Program-made: the position numbers and the translations under genes
Source of the DNA: AG-12 sp027339635
Lineage (GTDB): Bacteria; Chloroflexota; Dormibacteria; Aeolococcales; Bog-877
Length of the DNA stretch: 40,972 bases
Direction: 5' to 3'
Assembly (NCBI GenBank): GCA_027339635.1
Contig: DAHWNZ010000014.1
Span: 1-40,972 of the forward strand
Notes under the pieces: model-generated
What the model was told of the DNA's origin: nothing
Database searches by the model: none
Seen by the model: only the letters and a program-made list of their open reading frames with translations
Shown here: positions 32,105 to 39,912 of the stretch, in pieces
Numbering within the stretch: the stretch's first letter is position 1
Layout of the letters: every line of letters begins with the position of its first letter

Positions 32105-32803
32105 TCAAGCGACAGCGCCCGCGGACCCCGGCCCTGAGGCACCGGGCCTCATCTCGTTCAGCAGGCAGCGGACCCCGGAGGCGATCCCGCCCTCGGCGTG
32201 GAACACCGAGGTCCCGGCGACGAGCACAGACGCTCCCGCCGCCACACAGGCCCCTGCGTTGCCGACGTCCACGCCTCCATCAACCTCCAGCTCGCAGGAG
32301 AGTTCACGGTCGTCAATCATGTGTCGCAATTCCCCAAGCTTAGCGAATGCCCCGGGCAGGAAGCCCTGCCCCCCGAATCCGGGGTCGACCGACATCACCA
32401 GCGCCAGGTCCAAATCCGGCAGGATCTGGCGCAAGAAGCTAGCCGGGGTAGCCGGGTTGATAGCCACTCCCGGGTGGCGCCGGCTACCCCGGATCAGGCC
32501 CACCGTGCGATGGAGCTGCCTGCAGGCCTCAAAGTGGACGATGACGATATCCGCCCCGGAGGCGACGAAAGCGGGGATGATCGCGTCAGGCTCCTCGACC
32601 ATGAGGTGGACCTCCAGGGGCAGCTGACAGCTTCTGCGACAGGCCGCCAGAACCTCTGGCCCCATGCTCAGGTTGGGCACGAAATGGTTGTCCATCACAT
32701 CCACATGAATGCGGTCTGCTCCCGCCGCCTCGCAAGCCGAGACCTGCTCCCCGAGGCGGGCGAAGTCGGCCGCCAGGATCGAGGGCGCCAGCTCAGGCTT
32801 CAT
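32105..32803 (-). CDS. rpe: ribulose-phosphate 3-epimerase
   Basis: A 232-residue TIM-barrel enzyme interconverting ribulose-5-phosphate and xylulose-5-phosphate. Landmarks are LAPSILAADFARLGEQV, HVDVMDNHFVPNLSMGPEV (metal-binding His and catalytic Asp), EVHLMVEEPD, MSVDPGFGGQGF, and ELEVDGGVDVGNAG, with the phosphate loop AGTSVFHAEGG. ATG at 32803 is chosen; it overlaps the end of pgl by 11 nt. It feeds the transketolase gene of the same operon. Confidence 0.95.
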   Translation of the reverse strand: MKPELAPSILAADFARLGEQVSACEAAGADRIHVDVMDNHFVPNLSMGPEVLAACRRSCQLPLEVHLMVEEPDAIIPAFVASGADIVIVHFEACRQLHRTVGLIRGSRRHPGVAINPATPASFLRQILPDLDLALVMSVDPGFGGQGFLPGAFAKLGELRHMIDDRELSCELEVDGGVDVGNAGACVAAGASVLVAGTSVFHAEGGIASGVRCLLNEMRPGASGPGSAGAVA

Positions 32804-33542
32804 GGGCAGTCGACAGAGACGCCGCCGCCTGGTCGCACCAAACCTCGCACCCGGGGACATTGCGCGCGATGAGTTGGGCAGGGAGTCGCACGGGGTCGTA
32901 CGCTCCCTCCATCACCCGCCTTACGATGGCGGCCTTGGCCTCCCCCTCCACCAGAAAGCTCACCGCCTTGGCCGAACGAATCAGCTCCGGACTGAGGGTT
33001 AACCGCGTCTGCCCGGAAGGATGGACGGTGGCCAAAACCAGAGCGTCGTCGGGGTACTCACGGCCCGGAAACAAAGAGGCGGTGTGCCCATCGGAACCCA
33101 TCCCAAGGCCGATCCAATCGAACTCGAAGCGGCCATCCACTTTGGGTACTATCCCGAGCAGGCGAGCTTCGAACCGGTTGGCCACGATCTCCGGACCGAG
33201 CCCCTCCTCCACCTCCCAGCCCGCCACGATCGGGCGGGGCCCATCGATGCGATTCACCAGCGCGGCCCGGATCATGCCCTCGTTTGAGTCGGGGTCAGCG
33301 ACAGAGACGAAGCGTTCGTCTCCCGGCACCAGTACCACCCTGGCCCAGTCGATCCCAACCATCGTCGCCAGAACTTCCAGGGCCGCCCGGGGGGTGGACC
33401 CACCCGGGAGGGCGACGACGGCCTCACCCCGCGAGGAAATCGCCTGCCGGATGCGGTCGGCGATCCTGCCTGCCGCAAACTGGGCCAGCTGCTCGGCATC
33501 CGCCTGCACCAGCATGGTTGGCGACGAGAGCGTCCCCGTCAT
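32793..33542 (-). CDS. pgl: 6-phosphogluconolactonase
   Basis: A 249-residue enzyme of the glucosamine-6-phosphate isomerase/6PGL superfamily, hydrolysing 6-phosphogluconolactone. Motifs are VALPGGSTPRAALEVL, VPGDERFVSVADPDSNEGMIR, GLGMGSDGHTASLFPG and LTLSPELIRSAKAVSFLVEG. The GDERFV and GSDGHTAS patches, rather than the deaminase catalytic set, favour lactonase. ATG at 33542 has GGAGGG about 8 nt upstream. It links the oxidative branch with tkt and rpe. No zwf or gnd gene lies in the window. Confidence 0.92.
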   Translation of the reverse strand: MTGTLSSPTMLVQADAEQLAQFAAGRIADRIRQAISSRGEAVVALPGGSTPRAALEVLATMVGIDWARVVLVPGDERFVSVADPDSNEGMIRAALVNRIDGPRPIVAGWEVEEGLGPEIVANRFEARLLGIVPKVDGRFEFDWIGLGMGSDGHTASLFPGREYPDDALVLATVHPSGQTRLTLSPELIRSAKAVSFLVEGEAKAAIVRRVMEGAYDPVRLPAQLIARNVPGCEVWCDQAAASLSTAHEA

Positions 33543-33627
33543 CCCGCTCCCTCCGAGACGGCCCGGCTGGCGCCGTCCATCTGGACGACGACCCATCTGG
33601 GCGGTGCGACCCAGCTTGCAAGTCCCG

Positions 33628-35664
33628 TCATGCAAGCAGCTCCCTGGCCCGCCGGGCGACAGCTTGGTCCGTGATCCCGAAGTGCTCATAGATGTCGAGG
33701 TACGGAGCGGAAGCCCCGAACCGGTCCACCCCGACGACGGCCCCTCGCGAGCCCACCAGGGCAAGCCAGGGCTCGGTGACCCCGGCCTCCACGGCCACCT
33801 TCGCCGTTATCCCCTCGGGCAGAACCTGATCTCGATAGCCTGCTGGTTGCTGCCGAAACAGCTCGATCGATGGCATGCTGACGAGCCGGGTGGGAACACC
33901 ATCAGCCTGGAGGATCGCCCGCGCCGCGGCGCAGATGGAAAGCTCCGAACCGGTTCCGATCAGGATGACCCGCGGAGCTCCCCCCGTCGCCTCCTGCAAG
34001 ATGTAGCCCCCACTGTGGACCCCCTTGTCGGCGAGGGCCCTGGTTCCATCCAGGATCGGGAGATTCTGACGGCACAGGACCAGCGCCGTCGGTCCCTCAT
34101 TCCTCTCCATCGCAACCGCCCAAGCCCAGCTGGACTCGTTGGCGTCGCCGGGCCTGAGGACCACCAGGTTGGGGATCACGCGCAGCGATGCCAGCTGCTC
34201 CACGGGCTGGTGCGTGGGACCATCCTCGCCGAGGCCGATGCTGTCGTGGGTGTACACCCACACCACCGGCAAGTGGGATAGGGCGGAGAGCCTGACGGAC
34301 GGCCGCTGATAGTCGGAGAAGGTGAAGAAGGTGGCGCTGTAGGGGCGCAACCCACCATGAGCGGCCATCCCGTTGCAGGCAGCCCCCATGGCGTGCTCCC
34401 GCACCCCGAAGTGCAGGTTTCGCCCCTGGCCCGTCTGCCCGTCAAAGTCGCCCCCTTGATCGACAGCGGTCTTGGTCGACTCGGACAAATCCGCATCCCC
34501 CCCGAGGATCCATGGAATCACAGAAGCCAGGGCGTTGAGAGCCCTGCCGCCGGACACTCGGGTGGCGATCGGCTTGTCGCCAGGGCCCCAGCTGGGCAGG
34601 GCGTCCCGCCATCCCGGCGGGAGGGTCCCCTCCTGGGCCAGACGCCATTCGGAGGCCAGGTCCCCGTTTTCCCTGGCCCAGGCGCCGAATCTCTCCCGCC
34701 ACTCGCGGTTGAGCTTTGCCCCCCTGTCCTTGGCCTCGCCGAAGTGGTCGGCCGCCGCCTTGGGAACGTAGAAGAAACGCTGCGGGTCCCAGCCGTAGGC
34801 GACCTTTGCGGCGGCAACCTCCTCGGGGCCGAGGGGCGAACCGTGCGCTGCGTTGGTGTCCTGCTTGTGCGGGGCCCCGTAGCCGATGTGGGTCCGCACG
34901 GCGATCAGGGACGGGCGCGACTCGTCGTTGACGGCGGCGCGGATCGCCACCTCGATGCCGTCCAGGTCCAGGTTGCCGTCCTCCACCCGCTGCACCTGCC
35001 ATCCGTAGGCGGAGAATCGAGCCAGAACGTCCTCGGTGAACGATAGTGACGTCGGGCCATCCAAGGAGACGTGGTTGTCGTCGTAAAGACACACGAGCTT
35101 TCCCAGGCCCAGATGCCCAGCCAGCGAGGCCGCTTCCGCCGACACCCCTTCCATCAAATCGCCATCTCCACACAGCACAAAGGTTCTGTGGTTGACGATC
35201 TCGTGGCCGGGGCGGTTGTAGCGGTGAGCCAGAGCCCGCTCCGCCATGGCCAGACCAACCCCGTTGCCGAAGCCCTGACCCAGCGGGCCTGTGGTCACCT
35301 CTACTCCGGGGGTCAGTCCCCGCTCCGGATGCCCGGGAGTGATGGACCCCCAGGTCCTGAAGTGCTGCAGATCATCCAGGGAAAGCTGGTATCCGGTGAG
35401 GTGCAGCAGAGAGTAGAGCAGCATCGACCCGTGGCCCGCGGAGAGAACGAAGCGGTCTCGGTCGGGCCAGGCAGGGTCGGTCGGATCGTGACGGAGGAAC
35501 TTCGACCACAGCACATACGCCATCGGAGCAGCGCCCATGGGCAGGCCTGGGTGTCCGGAGTTGGCCTTCTGCACCCCATCGATGGCCAGGCACCGAATGG
35601 TGTTGATGCAGAGGTCGTCCAGTTCGCTTCCGGCCTGCGGTAGCCGTTCGCCTGATGCCGTCAT
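33628..35664 (-). CDS. tkt: transketolase
   Basis: A 678-residue ThDP enzyme transferring two-carbon ketol units between sugar phosphates. It has the N-terminal NTIRCLAIDGVQKANSGHPG, the ThDP/Mg motif LCGDGDLMEGVSAEAASLAGHLGLGKL...DDN, TGPLGQGFGNGVG, the pyrimidine domain FGVREHAMGAACNGMA with the catalytic Glu, HDSIGLGEDGPTHQPVEQLASLR, and the C-terminal domain ending DQAVARRARELL. ATG at 35664 has GAGGAG upstream. It lies 39 nt after the rhodanese gene and 85 nt before pgl. Confidence 0.96.
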   Translation of the reverse strand: MTASGERLPQAGSELDDLCINTIRCLAIDGVQKANSGHPGLPMGAAPMAYVLWSKFLRHDPTDPAWPDRDRFVLSAGHGSMLLYSLLHLTGYQLSLDDLQHFRTWGSITPGHPERGLTPGVEVTTGPLGQGFGNGVGLAMAERALAHRYNRPGHEIVNHRTFVLCGDGDLMEGVSAEAASLAGHLGLGKLVCLYDDNHVSLDGPTSLSFTEDVLARFSAYGWQVQRVEDGNLDLDGIEVAIRAAVNDESRPSLIAVRTHIGYGAPHKQDTNAAHGSPLGPEEVAAAKVAYGWDPQRFFYVPKAAADHFGEAKDRGAKLNREWRERFGAWARENGDLASEWRLAQEGTLPPGWRDALPSWGPGDKPIATRVSGGRALNALASVIPWILGGDADLSESTKTAVDQGGDFDGQTGQGRNLHFGVREHAMGAACNGMAAHGGLRPYSATFFTFSDYQRPSVRLSALSHLPVVWVYTHDSIGLGEDGPTHQPVEQLASLRVIPNLVVLRPGDANESSWAWAVAMERNEGPTALVLCRQNLPILDGTRALADKGVHSGGYILQEATGGAPRVILIGTGSELSICAAARAILQADGVPTRLVSMPSIELFRQQPAGYRDQVLPEGITAKVAVEAGVTEPWLALVGSRGAVVGVDRFGASAPYLDIYEHFGITDQAVARRARELLA

Positions 35665-35703
35665 GGGAAACTCCTCAACGCTGCCTGTCGGGGGACTTTG
35701 CCC

Positions 35704-36150
35704 TCATGCTCGCACGAAGGCCGCTCCAACCGACAGATGCTCGTTCCCCTGAGCCTGACCCAGGGGACCGGACTCGACCTCCCCCGAGTGAGCCCGCCAC
35801 TCGGTCACCCCACCCACGAGGGCACTCGCCTGAAAGCCGTGCTCGCGCAGAAATTTCGCGGCTCGATAGCTTCGCGAGCCCGCGGAGCAATGGACGATGA
35901 TGGGTTTGCCGGGGGGAAGCTCGCGCCACTTCTCAAGCAGCTCCGTGATCGGAATCCATGCGGAATTGGGGATGCGGAGCCGCTCCCGTTCGGAGCGATC
36001 TCGCACATCGAGGAGCACCGCCCCGCGGCCGAGCCAGGTGCGCGCCTGCTCCATCTCCATCTCGATCGGCATCGTCGGCCCCACCCAGCGATTATCGGGC
36101 AACGACGGCTGTCGCCGAAAGGGCGGCACCTCCTCGATGGGCCGGGCCAC
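35704..36150 (-). CDS. rhodanese-domain protein
   Basis: A 148-residue single-domain rhodanese. VLLDVRDRSERERLRIPNSAWIPI is the N-terminal half of the fold, and IVHCSAGSRSYRAA holds the active-site Cys loop (CSAGSR), which can carry a persulfide. HGFQASALVGGVTEWRA completes the domain. GTG at 36150 has GAGGA just upstream and is 22 nt after the glycosyltransferase stop; an ATG at 36072 (MPIEMEMEQ) would give a tighter domain. The sulfur donor and acceptor are unknown. Confidence 0.87.
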   Translation of the reverse strand: MARPIEEVPPFRRQPSLPDNRWVGPTMPIEMEMEQARTWLGRGAVLLDVRDRSERERLRIPNSAWIPITELLEKWRELPPGKPIIVHCSAGSRSYRAAKFLREHGFQASALVGGVTEWRAHSGEVESGPLGQAQGNEHLSVGAAFVRA

Positions 36151-36172
36151 CAGATCCTCGTGGCACTCTCGC

Positions 36173-37306
36173 TCAAAGACCGGCTAGAGCCGCCTCCAAG
36201 ATCTCGTTGCCTGGCTCCCAAGGGGACGGGCGGGCGGACCTCGCCCGACGGCAAGCCTCATCCAATCTCGCCAGGGATGAGAGCTCCAGCGGCACCACGC
36301 CGGGCGAGATGCGGGCTGCGGCAGCGATGTTGGCCGCCTGTTCGGCGCCGCGCAGCGTTGCGGACTCAGCCGCGATCACCACGGCACGCCGCCGACTCGC
36401 CAGGATCTCCGCCAGAGTCCCTCTGCCACCCCGGGCTATGACCAACTCGGCTCTGGCCATGACCCTGAGACACGCTGACGGATCGGCACTTATGCGCAGA
36501 CTGGGGTAGCGCGGCTCAAGACGGGGCAGCTCCGAGCCCCCGAAGACCACGCAGGAGGGCAGGCTGCCGCGCCTGACCGCCATCTCCAGCGCACGGAGGA
36601 TGGCGGCGGTGGCCCTAGCCATCTCTGGATCCCCGTGGCTGCCGCCACCCAGCACGGCCACCACCTCCGCGCCTGGGAGCGGGTCCAGGGCAGATTCCCG
36701 GGCCTCAGCCCTCACCAGGGTGGGAAGGCGCAGCACCGGAAGGGAGTCCAAGCGCGTTCGACGCCAACCTCGGCGCAGTTCGCCGATCAGGATGAGATCC
36801 GCGGGGCTGTGAAGCGCGTGCTGAAGCAGGCGGGCCCCCCGGCTGTGCTGTGGGTTGTCGAGGTCGTGCAGGTTGGCCATCGCCACGATCCGAGTCTCCG
36901 AGGACCATCGCAGAACGGGCAGGCACACGGGAAAGCCATTCACCACCAGGGCCGCCGGCTGCAACCGCGACACCTGTTCCAGGAAGCGGTGCAAGAGATC
37001 GGAGTCGATTAGGGCCTGTTGCAGGTCGGGTCCCTGCTGCAGGTCGAACGGTTCAGTGCCGCTCCCAAAAAGGTCGCGGGCGGCGCTAAGAGCCTGCGGC
37101 GAGGTGTGGAGCCTGAGCCGCGGATTACCACCCCACCCGGCAACCACCTTGGCCAGGGCGATCGTCTCCGTGACCCTGCCCAGGCCCGGTCTCCCACGGG
37201 CTACCAACCAGACCGGACCAGCTCTTAGCGCCTCGAGCACAGTTGCTCTGGATTCGATCAAAGAGAGCCCGGGAGCACTCCCCCACCTCCTCAACTTGGT
37301 CGACAA
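36173..37306 (-). CDS. GT-B glycosyltransferase, MurG/GT28-like
   Basis: A protein of up to 377 residues with two Rossmann-like halves. The N-terminal part has ARGRPGLGRVTETIALA (a Gly-rich acceptor-side loop) and ANLHDLDNP. The C-terminal half has VVAVLGGGSHGDPEMA and the nucleotide-sugar-binding signature ARAELVIARGGRGTLAEILASRRRAVVI, close to the MurG/GT28 pattern. It is much more divergent than MurG and lies away from any cell-wall cluster. The TTG at 37306 is uncertain: GAGGAGGTGG lies inside the frame about 15 nt downstream, pointing to a later start such as the TTG near 37261. First gene of the run into rhodanese and transketolase. Confidence 0.65.
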   Translation of the reverse strand: MSTKLRRWGSAPGLSLIESRATVLEALRAGPVWLVARGRPGLGRVTETIALAKVVAGWGGNPRLRLHTSPQALSAARDLFGSGTEPFDLQQGPDLQQALIDSDLLHRFLEQVSRLQPAALVVNGFPVCLPVLRWSSETRIVAMANLHDLDNPQHSRGARLLQHALHSPADLILIGELRRGWRRTRLDSLPVLRLPTLVRAEARESALDPLPGAEVVAVLGGGSHGDPEMARATAAILRALEMAVRRGSLPSCVVFGGSELPRLEPRYPSLRISADPSACLRVMARAELVIARGGRGTLAEILASRRRAVVIAAESATLRGAEQAANIAAAARISPGVVPLELSSLARLDEACRRARSARPSPWEPGNEILEAALAGL

Positions 37307-37505
37307 AGACCGGCCGCATCGCCCCGTTCACCGACCGCGGGGACGGAGATCCAAGCACCTGCCGGCACCGGAACACCTTAAGGCAAGGGTTGCGGCGACG
37401 GGCCCTGGGCGCTATCGAGTTCGGTCGTGGCGCTGACGGACACCGCCACGCTCACAGCAAGCGGGCTGCCCGGGAAGCCTGCCCACCGCGTAGGTGAATG
37501 GGCCG

Positions 37506-37535
37506 TTCAGCAGCTGCTAACATATGTTCGATAAT
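37506..37535 (+). promoter_or_regulatory. promoter with internal palindrome
   Basis: TTCAGC (37506-37511), 18 nt, GATAAT (37530-37535). The spacer contains the perfect 10-bp palindrome AACATATGTT (37519-37528), a likely operator position. Transcription would begin near 37542, 20 nt before the ATG. The remainder of 37307-37505 shows no gene. Confidence 0.55.
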
Positions 37536-37561
37536 CGGCAGACCGAAGAGGGGTAACCAGT

Positions 37562-38647
37562 ATGGCCGAGGTGATCGTCTTCCACCATGCCCAGGGCCTC
37601 ACGCCTGGCGTGCGCCAATTCGCCGACGACCTGGCTGCGGCCGGCCACAGGGTGCGGGTTCCGGACCTGTATGACGGTCGCACCTTTCCCACCATCGCCG
37701 AGGGTGTCGCCCACGCGCGGACGATCGGATTCGAAACAATAGTGGATCGCGCTAGGAAGGCGGTGGAGGGTCTTCCCGGCGCACTGGTGTATGTCGGATG
37801 CTCGCTCGGGGTGATGCCTGCCCAGATGCTGGCGCAAACACGCAAGGGGGCAAAGGGGGCGGTGCTGCTGCACGCCTGCCTTCCGCACTCGGAGTTCGGG
37901 GACGGCTCCTGGCCGGCCGGAGTACGAGTGCAGGTCCACGCCATGGACCGCGATCCCTACTTCATGGATGAGGAAGATGTGATCGCGGCCCGAGAACTCG
38001 TCGCCAAGGTGCGTGGGGCGCAGCTCTTCCTGTATCCAGGAGACCAGCACCTGTTCACGGACAGCAGCCTGCCAGCCTACGACATGCAAGCGTCGCGCCT
38101 GGTGGTTCAGCGAGTGCTCGCGTTCCTCGCTCTGCTCAGCAGGGACGAGCCTGAACCGGCGGGTCAGGACCTGGTCCTCCTGGAGCGGTTCCTGGACCTG
38201 CAGCGGCAGACGATGCTGGCCAAGACGGCTGGGCTCGACAAGGACGGCATGGCGCGGCGCATTCCCAACTCTAGCCTGTCCCTGGGTGGCCTGCTCTATC
38301 ACCTCGCACTGGTGGAGGAGAGTTGGATGGAAGAGCGATTTGCCGGTGGGACCCTGCGCCAGCCCTGGTCGGAGGTGGACTTCGACAGCGACCCGGAATG
38401 GGAGTTTCGGAAGTCTGTGGAGGTTGACCCGGACGCCCTCAGGCTGCGCTACCAGCAAGCCTGCCAGCGCAGTCGGCAGGTGGTGGCCTCAGCATCTGGC
38501 CCTGATCAGCTCTCGGCCCTGCCATTGCGAGACGGCCGTCCCTTCTCACTGCGCTGGGTTTTGCTAAATCTGATCGAGGAGACGGCCAGGCATCTGGGAC
38601 ACGCGGACCTGCTGCGGGAAGCGATAGACGGCAGCATCGGGGAGTAG
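37562..38647 (+). CDS. dienelactone hydrolase-DinB (DUF664) fusion protein
   Basis: A 361-residue two-domain protein. Residues 1-195 are a dienelactone-hydrolase-like alpha/beta hydrolase: FHHAQGLTPGVRQFADDLAAAGH, RVPDLYDG, the elbow VGCSLGVMPAQ (Cys then Ser at the nucleophile position), acid region in HAMDRDPYF, and His in YPGDQHLF. Residues about 205-361 are a four-helix DinB/DUF664 domain with metal-type His positions (LLYHLALVEESWMEERF and NLIEETARHLGHADLLREAIDG). DinB-like proteins are often thiol-dependent S-transferases. GAGGGG lies 8 nt before the ATG. The gene is monocistronic. The fusion suggests two steps on one substrate, which is inference. Confidence 0.85.
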   Translation: MAEVIVFHHAQGLTPGVRQFADDLAAAGHRVRVPDLYDGRTFPTIAEGVAHARTIGFETIVDRARKAVEGLPGALVYVGCSLGVMPAQMLAQTRKGAKGAVLLHACLPHSEFGDGSWPAGVRVQVHAMDRDPYFMDEEDVIAARELVAKVRGAQLFLYPGDQHLFTDSSLPAYDMQASRLVVQRVLAFLALLSRDEPEPAGQDLVLLERFLDLQRQTMLAKTAGLDKDGMARRIPNSSLSLGGLLYHLALVEESWMEERFAGGTLRQPWSEVDFDSDPEWEFRKSVEVDPDALRLRYQQACQRSRQVVASASGPDQLSALPLRDGRPFSLRWVLLNLIEETARHLGHADLLREAIDGSIGE

Positions 38648-39239
38648 GAGGCGGCACCGGCTCCGGATCACTCTGGGGACACCAAGGCATCTCTCCCCAC
38701 GACCCATCGGCTGCGCGGGGGAACTGCGGTTAGCCGAGGTTGCCGCTCGCCACGGTGGCAAACCGTCTTTGGCCGCTTCGCTGCCTGCCCGGGCGCGACG
38801 GCCACGCTCCCGCTTGAGACGGCCCATCCCCCGCGTCCATCTGGTCACCGGCCACCCTCGCGCGGTAGACCTCCAGGCCGGGGGCAGGCTCGCCGAACTC
38901 GCAGCACCCCAGCCACCGGTCGGGGCGGTCGCACCCCTGCCTCAGGCTCGACTCGGGCCACCGCAACGCTCCTGCTCATCCGCAACCATCCGCTGCGGCT
39001 GCATCGGTGCCCGATCCCCAACCGGGATTGCTACCAAGCCATCGTCGTCAGACCGACGCTTGGCTGCTCTTGGTCCACCGGGGGCGCCTGGGCACAGGAA
39101 GCGCGAGCAGCCGGCGCTCACGCGGAGGTTGCTGGCTTCAGCCGGGTCCCTTCGGGGCCACCTCAGGCAAGACGCTCCGTGCCTGCGCCGGAAGGTCGGC
39201 TTCGACCCGTTCGAGGTCGCCATCGACCATAGCGCGTAC
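38648..39239. other. gene-poor stretch after the fusion gene
   Basis: No frame on either strand gives a recognisable protein. Open frames exist but are Arg/Pro/Ser-rich. The region lies just before transposase-like remnants and may include its decayed 5' part plus flanking DNA. No tRNA or repeat array is seen. Confidence 0.35.
38727..38770 (+). terminator. possible terminator of the fusion gene
   Basis: CGGTTaGCC (38727-38735) pairs with GGCaAACCG (38757-38765), 8 bp with one mismatch, and encloses a short GCCAC/GTGGC hairpin. TCTTT follows at 38766-38770. It is 80 nt after the stop at 38647. The T-tract is weak. Confidence 0.4.
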
Positions 39240-39538
39240 AGGGCCCTTGGGGCGGAGAAGCTGCTGGCCGCAGCCCCATATACGCGACGAGGTCCTCTGG
39301 AGTTGGTCAATCGCGGCAAAACCTGCGAGTGACCCTTGGTTGGGCCCGAACGCCCGCCAACGGCCATGACTGCCTCTTGCTGGCAGCCTTCGTCGATTCC
39401 GCAGCCGGAAGGGAACTCATGGCCGATGTCGAGCCCATTCATTTCGAGCGCGGCTACGACCACGAGGTGGTGCGTGGGTTGGGCGCCTGGGACGGGCTCA
39501 CCGAGGGCGTCACTTCTCCGTGCCAGGCCACACAGTGA
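39240..39538 (+). pseudogene. IS5-type DDE transposase remnant
   Basis: Two adjacent plus frames carry pieces of a transposase. The first, ending at the stop at 39330-39332, has RRGPLELVNRGKTCE, resembling the GPNPVDRGKxGSK segment that precedes the second catalytic Asp. The second (39329-39538) has LGWARTPANGHDCLLLAAF and then IHFERGYDHEVVRGLGAWDGLT, matching the GWxxxxANxHDxxLL and LHLDRGYD..VRxxLxxxGL segments of IS5-type enzymes. About ten residues between them are missing, and the frames differ, so the gene is broken. No intact N- or C-terminus and no terminal inverted repeats were found. Confidence 0.6.
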
Positions 39539-39912
39539 GGAGATGTCGCCCTGCCTGCACTTGCCGTTGACCTACCAAACCCGTCCTCAGCCTTCCTCTT
39601 CGCGCATCCGGTGAGGCAACAAGGCTCGCCTCTCGCACAAGACCAGGTGGACTATCGTGGGCGGCCACCGACCTCATGGGTCGGCAGCAACACAGCCCGG
39701 CTACCTGGCATTCCAGGAGCTGCACTCGCCAAGGGTGCCCGTCGAGGCCAGTTCAACTCATGGCCTGCCGCTTCAGGCCGCACCATGGGCCTGCCTTCCC
39801 GGGCTCTCAAAAGTGGTCGGAACTTGACACCCGGCGGCCGTGGGGGGCTACGCTAGCTGGCGGGTCGACCCATTTTGGCGGCCCCAAGAAGATACTTGGA
39901 GGGCGCAGGTCG
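39539..39912. other. intergenic region before glutamate dehydrogenase
   Basis: No supported gene. It contains a small hairpin, CCGACC (39668-39673)/GGTCGG (39679-39684), and near the right end the promoter and ribosome-binding site of the glutamate dehydrogenase gene. Confidence 0.4.
39824..39854 (+). promoter_or_regulatory. promoter of glutamate dehydrogenase gene
   Basis: A consensus -35, TTGACA (39824-39829), and a -10-like TACGCT (39849-39854) with a 19-nt spacer. Transcription would begin near 39861, giving a leader of about 50 nt with GGAGGG 9 nt before the ATG. Confidence 0.55.

Noticed and set aside
32860..34281. 473-codon open frame antisense to pgl and transketolase
   Set aside because: Crosses two conserved genes and the gap between them; composition is typical of a shadow frame.
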